Assembly: GCA_004794655.1 (NCBI GenBank)
Contig: SMMW01000535.1
Span: 2,356,001 to 2,420,000 of the forward strand
Direction of reading: 5' to 3'
DNA from: Marisa cornuarietis
Taxonomy: Eukaryota > Mollusca > Gastropoda > Architaenioglossa > Ampullariidae
DNA length: 64,000 nt
In this document: positions 28,401 through 35,886 of the stretch, in pieces
Position numbering within the stretch: the stretch's first letter is position 1
How the letters are laid out: every line of letters begins with the position of its first letter
Notes under the pieces: model-generated
What the model saw: the letters and a program-made list of their open reading frames with translations, nothing else
Told to the model about the DNA's origin: nothing
Databases searched by the model: none
Translations under genes and position numbers: made by a program

Positions 28401-31400
28401 TGGAGGGAGGGGAGGGGAAATCGGAGTACCCGGAGAAAAAAAAACAACCCCAATATGTAGAATCTCCACGATTATTTAAGTAGGGATCATTTGAGAGAAA
28501 GGTCTTATGATGGGAACTCTGAAGACAATCCAGCTAGTATAACACGTGCTTAATATATAGAATACAGAGTAAAGACACCTTTCAAAACGTAGAAAACCTC
28601 CCCACTCTCCACACGTACAAAAATAGCCATAGGACCAGATCCCCTGTTGTGGTTATCAAGATCTGTAGTAGGTTATCTTGAGATTTAGAGCTATAGTAAT
28701 GGTGAAGATATAAGGTCCTTAATTAGTAATACTCTACAATGGACTATAATCCGAAATTGGTTAATAATCTTGGCAAGGTTACAGAAAAGTTGATCGATTT
28801 AGTAGCTTTACGCAGCACCAGCATTGCTGTTGGAGACAGCTCAATATGTAATACAAATTATACAACATAAAATATAAAAAAACAAGTGTGCTCGATTGTG
28901 TAATCTCTCTCTCACAGTTAAAAATATGGTGAAACTATTTTAGGCATCTCGACGCATGCAGTGCGTATGCCAAGTTGATTTATTAATTATCGTGTCTGCC
29001 TGCTTCTCGCACATATTTCATTTCTTTCTTCCGCAGTGAAAGGAGGAGAGTGTGACTCTCTAAACCAGCTGGATGTGGAACAGTGTGTTGAGGCCATTAA
29101 AAATAACCCGGATCTGGTTGTGGGGGTGAAGGTGCGCATTACGGCTAGTGCTGCAGACGATGGCCGTAATGAACAAGAAAGCTACAGGTGAATCGTTCCC
29201 TCTCAATCAATCCGTGGGGAATATACACTTCGATGCGACTAAGGAAAAGGTAGCACTGACGCAAGGGACATAATTTTCATTACCTCCCTTTTCACGCCAT
29301 TATGCCCCAAGTACTAAAGCTGTTTCAATCTTCTGTTTTGTCCAGGTGACATTTGATGGATAATCTACAATTATTTTATACTGAGATGTCAACAAATAAC
29401 TTTGTTCAGCTTAAAAGTATTGATTTCATTTTATGGAAAGATTTAACCGAAGGGTTCAGTTTGGTTGATTTATTTAGTATTAGTAAGCAGATTTTTGGCT
29501 GTAATAGGAGAGCACTTCAGGCTGCCCAGAATGCTGCAGTGCCTCTAATGGTGCATCACAGTTTTTCTACCATATCCAAGGTCAAGACTGAAGGCGGGTA
29601 TCCGTTTTTTATTGGCAGCACCATGCAGCCAACATTTAGTTGTTAGGGCTTGGCAAAATCATTACTTTTTCTTGTTCCAATCTCAGTATTGTTTCTTTGC
29701 ATTGCTTGTGGTTTAGTCAAAAGTTATTTTTTATCATAACATCATAAATGAAAGCATAAACTGAAATGACCATCATCATAAGTTACCATGACATTTAAGT
29801 TATAATGTTTCTCAGTTAAACTAAAATTATTGAAGATCTGACTTTAACTTCTTAAGTGGATGTGGTCAGTTAAGTGTAACTCATTTAATGTCGAACTACA
29901 ATTAAGTTAAACTAGTGAAATAATTAAAATGTGATACATATGATAAATGTTCTTCAACATTTGTGTATCCCTGACAGTCATGCTTATAGGGATGAAAAAT
30001 TGTGAATAGGAGGAACTGGCTAGGTAAGTGGGAACATAAAATGTACAAATTTACAGAGTTGTCCTAAAATTGCTTCGAGAGATATTTTTAAAGCATCGTT
30101 ATTTATGCATTAATTTGTTAATGGTGTCTACAAGGATGTATGACAACTTGCAGGATTTCTTAGCTGCCCTGGAGATATGATCAAAGGAGATATTCACACT
30201 CATACCTACCACAGCCACCCAGGAGGCATAGTTGATTCCGCTGGCAGAGTGATTCAAGATGTACTGGATGCTAGGAAGCGTGGAGTTCTCTTTGATGTTG
30301 GACATGGTGCAGGTACGTTAAACACAAGGAATGTCCTGTTATTGGCTGATACAGAATTCATCCAAATTGACTTTCATAAGCACATCTTTGAAAATTTAGC
30401 TGTGGCTATTTTAATCTCACTCAAGGGAATAAAGTCCTTGTAAATATCAGTTGTAGAGTTTGCACAGGCCACTCTAGACACTGAACAGCTACCATCATAG
30501 GTGCCGATGCAACCAGGTGATAAATTTTCACTTCAGGACAAGGCACAACTGGTTAATGCATCACCTATATGCAAGCTGCACCTGATGTCATTCCTAGTGC
30601 TCTTTTTTTAGGAATGTAGAAAAAAAGACTCCCTGCCAGAGACAGATACATATCTATTCTCATATAATTTAGTGCACTGATAGCTTCCATGAGTCAATTG
30701 GTATCTCCAGGTTCCTTTTCTTGGGATTCCTTGGAGGCTTGTGCTAGAGAAGGTTTCTGGCCAGATCTGATTAGCACTGATTTGCACAGTGAAAGCATGA
30801 ATGGTCCAGCCTATGATTTGACCAGTGTTATGACAAAACTTCTGCATGCTGGTATGTCCTTGCTTGATGTGATCTCTGCAGTGACATCAAAACCAGCAGC
30901 TGCCATTGGCAAGAGCAACATCATTGGATCTCTGCAAGTATATGACCATTCCTCACTCCTTTTTTTCTGTCATACTCTTTCCTAACAGTTTCAACAACAC
31001 AAATCTGTTTTTTTACAACTTGAATCTCAGCTTTTTAAAAGTATGAAATAAATATTCAATACGACAACAAATAGGACACGAACAAAAAGTGTGTACCCCT
31101 ATTTGAGGAATATAAGATCTTACCAGTGCAGCTTGCTGCCAATTTATTTTCAGTTGTTTTTAAAATTTTTCAAGGCTATCCTTGTATATCCACAGGTTGG
31201 CATGGAGGCAGATATCACTATTCTACGCATAGAAGAATGCAATATAGAGCTAGAGGACACAGTAGGACAGACAAGAAAAGTCACCAAGAGAATAGTGCCA
31301 GTGAGGGTGTTTCGTGCAGGGAAAGAATATCCCATTAGAGAGTATTGCCAATATCCCACTCTCAAAAGCAAAATGGAATGTTTAAACAGAGCTATGCAGT

Positions 31401-31435
31401 ATGCAAAATTAGCCCAGACTTTTGTCAGGAAATAA
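10119..31435 (+). CDS. Amidohydrolase-superfamily deacetylase (Atu3266/EF_0820-like), complete gene, 7 exons
   Basis: Exons: 10119-10434, 23586-23702, 29037-29187, 29508-29597, 30164-30312, 30711-30937, 31196-31435. All phases join, giving 1290 nt and 429 residues, close to the length of bacterial relatives. The N-terminus has the short beta-sandwich strand of amidohydrolases (GLIITGGRIIDPASG). The TIM barrel then supplies the binuclear metal site: HxH (H73, H75 in DCHVHAYE), the bridging lysine that is carboxylated in the family (K176 in VVGVKVR), H211 (LMVHHS), H238 (IHTHTY) and the catalytic aspartate D298 (ISTDLHS). The family removes N- or O-acyl groups; for Atu3266 I recall activity on acetyl-(R)-mandelate, but the animal substrate is unknown. 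There is no obvious signal peptide, so it is likely cytosolic. The exon 4/5 junction is the least certain. The start has a good context (ACCATGG). Confidence 0.9.
10681..10749 (+). repeat. 30-bp tandem repeat, about 2.3 copies
   Basis: The unit AAAGCTGTAGTGATTTAAGT plus GTTCAGTTCA occurs twice without a mismatch (10681-10710, 10711-10740) and then starts a third time. Perfect identity points to a recent slippage or duplication event. Confidence 0.9.
12150..13190 (+). mobile_element. Decayed non-LTR retrotransposon (LINE) reverse-transcriptase fragment
   Basis: Broken plus-strand frames keep LINE landmarks in the expected order: an EEQAGLRAI block (compare the usual EQAGFR), then DYKKAIDRVWHKG (usual D..KAFD.VWH), and near the end NGCETWT with a C-terminal KLVWCGHV block. 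Many stops and shifts interrupt it, and it has neither the endonuclease domain nor recognisable ends. It resembles the endonuclease/reverse-transcriptase LINEs that are common in invertebrates; I cannot fix the clade. Confidence 0.7.
13670..14364 (-). mobile_element. LINE reverse-transcriptase C-terminal fragment
   Basis: The minus strand reads LDFADDIVLLSHHHQDMQ, with the FADD catalytic box of LINE reverse transcriptases, followed by LGLKVSAKKTKSMRVN and a DSFTYLGSKM block. After a frame change near 13930 it continues as RLDIFQNRCIRRILNI and WRWIGHVLRQ. This is the usual order of thumb and C-terminal segments in RTE/CR1-like elements. The N-terminal half is missing, so this is a 5'-truncated relic. 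The clade is uncertain. Confidence 0.8.
14816..15025. repeat. Degenerate AGAGAAA-rich tandem/palindromic tract
   Basis: Units such as TAGAGAAATCTTTCTGTACT recur with a spacing of about 35 bp, and short inverted matches (TCTCTCTAGCTA against TAGCTAGAGA) let the tract fold on itself. It could be the end of an unidentified DNA transposon. I see no coding capacity. Confidence 0.5.
15311..15460 (+). repeat. 150-bp duplicate, copy 1
   Basis: It matches 15603-15757 in the same orientation. Shared blocks are TTTCCTGTAATACATG, CAACCTACAAGCAGAGGAAA and GGTGTCCTG, and both copies run into AACAGCAGGC followed by a C-rich tract. Confidence 0.75.
15603..15757 (+). repeat. 150-bp duplicate, copy 2
   Basis: Second copy of 15311-15460, about 290 bp away. 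The two copies differ by scattered substitutions and small indels, so the duplication is not recent. Confidence 0.75.
17129..17294 (+). repeat. 5' LTR of the Ty3/gypsy element
   Basis: A 166-bp LTR with TG...CA borders. Aligned by eye with the 3' LTR it shows about ten substitutions and one 2-nt indel, roughly 94% identity. Confidence 0.92.
17420..18125 (+). pseudogene. gag remnant of the Ty3/gypsy element
   Basis: The first frame (from 17420) carries the capsid-like region, including an FARNQKPDESIEEYIRDL block. A frame change near 17650 moves it into the frame that ends with two cysteine-rich knuckles, the second being CNKCGRLGHFATVC, before a TAG stop near 18125. Gag packages element RNA. 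Its true start is not certain, and the frame break makes it a pseudogene. Confidence 0.8.
18126..18560 (+). pseudogene. Aspartic protease region of the element
   Basis: The retroviral-type protease active site is visible as FKIDTGADVSVIS near 18210-18250. The frame closes with a TAA at about 18558, before the reverse transcriptase begins. Confidence 0.8.
18594..19803 (+). pseudogene. Reverse transcriptase / RNase H region of the element
   Basis: Reverse-transcriptase blocks occur in order: DWCSPIVPVMKKSGSI, a YSKLDATSGFYQI block with a catalytic Asp, RLPFGTSSAPE, and YFDDILVYS, the YxDD box with Phe at x. RNase H follows (QTDHKPIVPL, then TADALS). A TGA at about 19188 and a frame change near 19450 break the frame. 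The stretch between SSAPE and YFDD appears shorter than usual, suggesting a small deletion. Confidence 0.85.
19867..21284 (+). pseudogene. Integrase region of the element
   Basis: An HHCC-type zinc region (HEGHQGITKCRDRAK onward, then CRHCQKK) is interrupted by a TAA at about 20227. The DDE core keeps its landmarks: an Asp in FVDYYSGF, VADNGRQFTS and the Glu in PQANGEAERA. A frame change near 20800 leads into the C-terminal domain, which runs to the stop at 21284. The protein would insert the element's cDNA, but the breaks rule out function. Confidence 0.85.
21370..21533 (+). repeat. 3' LTR of the Ty3/gypsy element
   Basis: A 164-bp LTR directly preceded by a purine-rich tract and followed by the GAGTG target duplication. 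Confidence 0.92.
22145..22290. repeat. Hairpin-forming segment, possible MITE
   Basis: GCCCTAACTTGGCTA at about 22189 pairs with TGGCTAAGTTAGGC about 20 bp further on, and a GGTAAAATTGCCCT block is echoed by GGTGAAATTACCT. Neither clear termini nor a target duplication could be fixed, so the mobile-element call is tentative. Confidence 0.35.
23586..23702 (+). CDS. Deacetylase exon 2
   Basis: Acceptor TTGCAACAG, 117 nt, phase 1 to phase 1, donor GTAAGA after TTG T. It codes for GCSTLPGLRKFIAEGSAC then RLFAFLHIAGHGLAS, which matches the family's barrel segment after the first strand (usually a G..F..FR.F.. ....R..AFLNIS pattern). It lies in a GC-rich patch (about 23550-23840). Confidence 0.88.
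24400..24540. mobile_element. hAT-like MITE, copy A (141 bp)
   Basis: Termini are CAGTGGCGTAGGAA and TTCCTACGCCACTG. The element is flanked by the 5-bp duplication TAGTG (24395-24399 and 24541-24545). The interior has G-runs on the left and C-runs on the right that would pair. It lies in intron 2 of the deacetylase gene. No coding capacity. Confidence 0.85.
26285..26440 (+). mobile_element. SINE fragment, family 2
   Basis: Contains a pol III B-box-like sequence (GGGTTCAGCTTTCG) followed by TCTCGGGCACGCTGTTC, the same run as in the copies at 40433-40644 and 41755-41960. The 5' A-box part is poor and the 3' end is cut. It lies in intron 2 of the deacetylase gene. Confidence 0.6.
28334..28440 (-). 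mobile_element. SINE fragment, family 2 (3' half)
   Basis: On the minus strand the run CTCCGGGTACTCCG, a C-rich tract, then CTCCATAGTGCGAAATCA and CTCAAGGTGGAA, ending AACCAACCAACC, matches the 3' half of the SINE at 40433-40644. Confidence 0.7.
29037..29187 (+). CDS. Deacetylase exon 3 (bridging lysine K176)
   Basis: Acceptor TTCTTCCGCAG, donor GTGAAT after TAC AG. Codes for the helix LNQLDVEQCVEAIKNN and the strand NPDLVVGVKVRITAS, whose lysine is the carboxylated metal bridge in this family. Confidence 0.92.
29508..29597 (+). CDS. Deacetylase exon 4 (metal ligand H211)
   Basis: Acceptor GGCTGTAATAG. It codes for RRALQAAQNAAVPLMVHHS, matching the family's 'lmvHiG' strand. The donor used here (GG then GTATCC) is weak but is the only one nearby that keeps frame with the next exon; a better-looking AAG/GTCAAG at 29582 does not join in frame to either visible acceptor. 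Confidence 0.75.
30164..30312 (+). CDS. Deacetylase exon 5 (metal ligand H238)
   Basis: Starts after TTTCTTAG and ends at donor GTACGT. Codes for the CPGDMIKGDIHTHTYHSHPG region and then VLFDVGHGAG, both hallmark blocks of this deacetylase family. An alternative acceptor TTGCAG at 30153 would need another upstream donor. Confidence 0.85.
30711..30937 (+). CDS. Deacetylase exon 6 (catalytic D298)
   Basis: Acceptor GTATCTCCAG, donor GTATAT. It carries GSFSWDSLEACAREGFWPD, the catalytic aspartate in LISTDLHSESMNGPAYDL, and the helix ISAVTSKPAAAIG, which matches the usual 'at.nPA.aiG' block. Confidence 0.93.
31196..31435 (+). CDS. Deacetylase exon 7 (C-terminus)
   Basis: Acceptor GTATATCCACAG. 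Starts with VGMEADITILRIEEC, the returning beta-sandwich strand ('G..ADi.il'), and ends with a lysine/arginine-containing tail (AKLAQTFVRK) and a TAA stop. Confidence 0.92.
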   Translation, partial: VGMEADITILRIEECNIELEDTVGQTRKVTKRIVPVRVFRAGKEYPIREYCQYPTLKSKMECLNRAMQYAKLAQTFVRK

Positions 31436-33157
31436 CAATATTTTTAAACTAATGAGGCATTCCAAAATGGTTATTTTTGTTCAATTTACCGATGTGTACC
31501 AGGTGATGGGTATTCATAATACTTCATTCTTGATCAATGTGTCCCCAGTCAAGGCTTGAAAAGTGCCATATATTGTTTTGTGTGATCTGTGACAAGTAGG
31601 CTGGTATTAACAGTTTTAATGAGTATCAGTTAAATGCCTGATGTATATTCACACTTTTGCTCAATAGCAATTAGTGGTTGCATTGGTAACATCAAGGGTA
31701 ATAATTTATGACAACATGACAGTTTATATATATAACTAGTTGGAAATTTTTGTGCAGGAGGCAAGTAATGCAGTTTTTCTGCTCAAGTATTTGACCTAAC
31801 TGTAAAGAGTCAAAGAAATTGGCTAAAATGTCATGAAAAATTTTTCTGGCAGAATCATGGTCGGATAATGCTGCAAGAATCCAATTAAAGGAACTGCAAA
31901 AAGTTATGGTTCTCAGTGAATTATGTCCCTTTGCAGCAACTGCTACAAGCAGCTCTAAAAGTCAAGGCTGTTTCCAATGTTTTAGGACCTGGTAAGAACC
32001 CATTTTCTACACCCATTGTCATAATTCTAAACGATTAGTAAGCTTTTTCTGATGCAAACTAGTGATCAGACCAAAGTCTGATTAGATGTGACGAAGACCA
32101 CCCATTCAGGAAAGAATGGATATACCAGAACAAGTATTCATCAGTGGTGCCGACGACGACATCAGAAGCCGCATAAACAAGGCCAGCCATACTTTTAACA
32201 GCCTATGTCCCATCTGAAACTCCCGAGTATTATCCCTCCACAGTAAGACCCACATCTTCAACACCAATGTGAAGGCAGTCTTACTGTATGGCTCTGAAAC
32301 CTGGAAAGTGACAAACACCATCAACAAGCTCCAGACCTTTACCAACCGATGCCTTTGCCATATTTTGGGAATAAGATGGCCTAAAAAGATCTCCAATAGT
32401 AGCCTGTGGAAAAGAACTAACCAGAATGCCACTAGTCAAGACATCAAAAAGCGCAAGTGGGGCTGGATAGGACACACCCTACGCAAACCAGATGACACCA
32501 TTGCCAGGCAGGCACTCGAATGGAACTCTCAGGGGAAGAGGAGAGTTGGAAGGCCAAAACAGACTTGGAGAAGATCAGTACAGAGCAAAGCAAAGGATGC
32601 TGGAACCACATGGGCCCAGCTGAGGGGGGCTGCCCAAAACCGGGTCCGCTGGCGAGGTGTTGTTGCGACCCTATGCTCTTTGAGGAGTAACAAGGGATGA
32701 TGATGATGATGATGAGTATTCATCAACTGGATGATGCTGAAACTGTTGCTGTAGCCAGTACTATGCAGTCAGTACTTTTTTTTAGACTGATTTTGCAAAA
32801 GCAAAGAGGGAGAGGTACATGGCCATAGTTTTAATGAATCTCTCTCCATAAGGACAGACATGGCTGAAAGCAGCTTGCTGAAGGAAAGTTGCATGGAAGT
32901 TAGTGACAGAAGGGAATGGATTGAAATGAGAAAAGAGCACTAACTGGTCAGCAGGAGATGATTGTATAACAGGATAACTCAGTTTAATGCCTTGATACAC
33001 CCAAAGCTATAATAACATGGAATGTAGAAACTGGGTCCATCATATGGTGCAGATCGATAAAGAGTGTGAATTCATTTAAACACCAATGCCAAACTGGCAG
33101 CAAATAAGCATTATAAAAAAATAAGATCTTATTAAAAAGTTACCAACAACCTTCAGC
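31436..33157. other. 3' flank of the deacetylase gene
   Basis: Holds the presumed 3' UTR of the deacetylase gene, then the LINE relic at 32090-32715 and AT-rich DNA. No clear polyadenylation signal could be assigned close to the stop codon. Confidence 0.5.
32090..32715 (+). mobile_element. LINE 3' fragment ending in a (GAT)n tail
   Basis: A frame starting near 32130 (ADDDIRSRINKASHTFN) is broken by one TGA and continues as KAVLLYGSETWKVTN, CLCHILGIRWPKKISN and RKWGWIGHTLRKPDD, to RRVGRPKQTWRRS. This is the C-terminal segment of LINE reverse transcriptases. Just past the stop codon comes a GATGATGATGATGATGATGA run, a simple-repeat tail of the kind RTE-like elements carry. It is 5'-truncated and sits between the convergent deacetylase and ANK-C2 genes. 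Confidence 0.85.
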
Positions 33158-33167
33158 TACATGCTTA

Positions 33168-33435
33168 GGGGGAGCGGATGGCCGAGTGGTTAGAGCGCTG
33201 GTGTCCGAACCAAGAGCGCGCTGGTTGAATTCCCGATAAGCGTAGCAAACTTCCACCAGTCGACCCAGCTGGCGGGAATGGGTAACTGACTCCATAGAGG
33301 GTTGGGGAAGGTAAGGCAACGAGGGAGAAGAGATGGGCACCGCCCTCACATACAGCTGGCCCCGAGAAAAGTAAGGTCTCTAACACTTCACCCCCCAACG
33401 ACCTGAAAGGTTAGGGGATGACCTTTACCTTACCT
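33168..33435 (+). mobile_element. tRNA-derived SINE (family 1), intact, with 10-bp target duplication
   Basis: The head is tRNA-like, with an A box (TGGCCGAGTGGTTAGAGC) and a B box (GGTTGAATTCC) about 30 bp apart. A unique body and a tail with CAACGACCTGAAAGGTTAGG and ACCTTTACCTTACC follow. It is flanked by perfect copies of TACATGCTTA (33158-33167 and 33436-33445), the mark of LINE-driven insertion. The perfect duplication suggests a fairly young copy. Confidence 0.9.
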
Positions 33436-33445
33436 TACATGCTTA

Positions 33446-34550
33446 TCCTGACCTTCACCTATGTTTATAGCTGAATGAACCGGTTTGAAAAAGACCAAAA
33501 TCTGCTGTTAGAGTGATAAGGCTGCTAGTAATTTTATAAGCATGCTATTAATTTCTTACTGTTTTTTGATTAAGTTGAGTGAATGAATGCATTCATTGGA
33601 TGTAGGTAACCTTCTCTGATAATAAATTTTACTTCTTTAACTGATTGCTTTATTGTCACTTACACCTGAAAAAAAATTGAATTGTCCCCACTAGTCCATT
33701 ATTGTAAAAAGATTTAATTATGTCTCTTTGATTATGTACACAAAATTGCATAAAATTATGTAAAATATGCATTCATGTGTAAAGTTGTGTGTGCATGCAC
33801 TCACACACATATGCCTGCATACAAGCATGTATGCATGCACACAGATCTTAATTCAATGGTCAGCAAAATGCCTGTCAATAAAACCATTAACTCATCAGCA
33901 GAATAGAAGGCACATAAAACGAGGATTCCAAGGCACACCATCTGGTAAAATATGCTGCGAAGGCCCTCATGAACAACATGAGGTACAACTGGTTAACATG
34001 AACACTTTTCAACTATTCTCCCACTCTCTCTCTCTCACACACACACATACGTACCGCACAGTACAGCATGTAAAATATTTCTACATTCTACATGTAAGGC
34101 ATACTCATGATGGGAATCTTCCAGATTAAAGAAGATATCATGTCAGACCTGAATCAATTCACTTCTGTTTGGAAGCATAACTCTTTTGCATGAAAATTTC
34201 TGGCACAATCCAGACTTGAAAGCAATAAAGTGGGACTTTGAACTTTGTAATTAGACAGTGCAGCATTGTCTGCTTTGCGGGTAAAAGTTTTGAGGCAGAA
34301 TGGTCTACTCTTGTGCAATGTATTTAAAGATGTTTGTGATTCATTTCAAGATTCAGATTTATCTGGGTTTTGAGATCCTGTCTCCATCTGTACACTCAAT
34401 GATATGATGAAATGCAAAGAGGCAAAGAACTAAAGTTCTTTACCTAGAAAAATAATTCAGACCTTTCTATGATTATAATTTATCACTTTTTTACACCATA
34501 AGCTGTTTGATTTATTTTGATGCTTAAAATTAAAGCTATACTGCCAGTAA
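33446..34550. other. Intergenic / ANK-C2 3' flank
   Basis: AT-rich DNA with a short CT/CA microsatellite at about 34021-34050. The part nearest 34550 should be the 3' UTR of the minus-strand ANK-C2 gene. Confidence 0.5.
34511..34516 (-). terminator. Candidate polyadenylation signal of the ANK-C2 gene
   Basis: AATAAA on the minus strand, about 35 nt past the stop codon. That is close for a 3' UTR, so a more distal site may also be used. Confidence 0.35.
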
Positions 34551-35886
34551 TTACAATGGTCTGAGTGATGGTTTATCTTCACCAAGATCGTCAAAATCAT
34601 CATCTAGCATCATTGGAAGCACAGGTTCCAAGGACAAGGAATGTGAACTATGCTGGAGTTCTCTAAGGCTATGCTCCAGAATATTGTTGGCCATCTGTGG
34701 CTCACCCTCATCATCAAAATCATAGTAATCCCACACGGGTGTTTCTGGCCGAGACGATGGTGGAAACGGAGAAAGTTCTAGTGTTGGAGAGCAGCGTGGT
34801 GCTGGCGGGCTTGAAGAGGATTGTATCTTCTGAAATGATGCATTGTTAGCACCCTCTAGTGCATATGATTCATTCTGCAACTCTGGAACCTTTCTGGGTT
34901 TTATGACGTTTTCATTTGATTGGCTTGCTACGTGTCTATTCTTAGCTGCGTCTCTAAGACTTTTGCTCTCAATGACATCTTCAATTTGTTCAGACACCAC
35001 ATAACTGGCACCACAACTCTCCTCTGAATTTGAAAAGTTTAACCTAAAATTAGGAACCTTGTCTGGAATTACTTTTTTGCGCACATGCTCAAGTACATCA
35101 CTTCTTGAGAGATCTGTATTATACTCTTCAGAAGATAAAGAAGTCTTCATATCTGAAAATCTTTCCTGTGCCTGTGGTGTCACACTTACATCCTCCAAAC
35201 GTATCTTTCTGAGACACTCATTTGGAATAATTTTCTTTTTAGATCCATTGCATGGATTGGTTTGTACAGCAGGTATACTGACAGAAGACCTTTCTGGCAC
35301 TGCCAAAGTTGTGATCACAGTCTTTGGTGTATTAGCTTTTCCTCCATCTTCCTCATCTGATGATGGCATGTCAAGCGTTGTGCTTGAAGACCCTCCAGAC
35401 CCAATACCAGTGCTGATCACCACTTCTCTCAAACCTTGACCCTTTCCTTTAACTCCAGTGTCATCATCATCATCTGAATCAAGACACAGTGCAAGATGTG
35501 ACCTGAGAAAATCATCACCACTTATCGACACAACCTCCTCAAGATCAGTCTCTCGTGCATTCTGAACTGAGAGGGGAAACAGGTCTTGATCTTGTGCAAG
35601 TCTGCTGGGCCTGGTGTGAGTGTCAGTCCTGTTATTGCTCACCTCCAGCTGTAAGTCTCTGGCACTGTACACGCGCATGTTGTTGGGAATAGTGATGTTC
35701 ATGCATGGAATGAGGGGGTATTTTTCACGGATAGGTTTGCGTACAGCCACCCGTAAAGGCATGTGGACCATGGCCATCAGGAAGGTGCGGTGTGAGTGCT
35801 TCTGAGTCATGCACACTTCAAACTGCAAACTGCGTTCTTTCACAATGTCAGGTGTCACCCCTGTGTACAGCAGTGGATTAGAGAAT
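34551..35886 (-). CDS. ANK-C2 gene exon 6 (C2 end and long acidic tail)
   Basis: Acceptor TTTTGATCACAG. It completes the C2 domain (FSNPLLYTGVTPDIVKERSL onward, with FLMAMVHMPLRVAVRK) and then codes for about 370 residues of low-complexity, Ser/Asp/Glu-rich sequence with Pro-rich patches (SSSSPPAPRCSPTLELSPFP) and a WDYYDFDDEGE block. Stop TGA... is replaced here by the frame's terminal TAG/TAA-type codon at 34551. This is the longest open frame in the window, 435 codons from its first Met. Confidence 0.88.

Noticed and set aside
29582..29587. Donor AAG/GTCAAG for deacetylase exon 4
   Set aside because: It leaves phase 0, which does not join in frame to either acceptor visible before exon 5.
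33168..33240. tRNA-like sequence with A and B boxes
   Set aside because: The cloverleaf does not close into a normal acceptor stem, and the sequence continues into a SINE body flanked by target duplications, so it is a SINE head and not a tRNA gene.
35059..35439. 126-codon plus-strand open frame
   Set aside because: Lies antisense to the long ANK-C2 exon 6 frame, whose low complexity creates open shadows.
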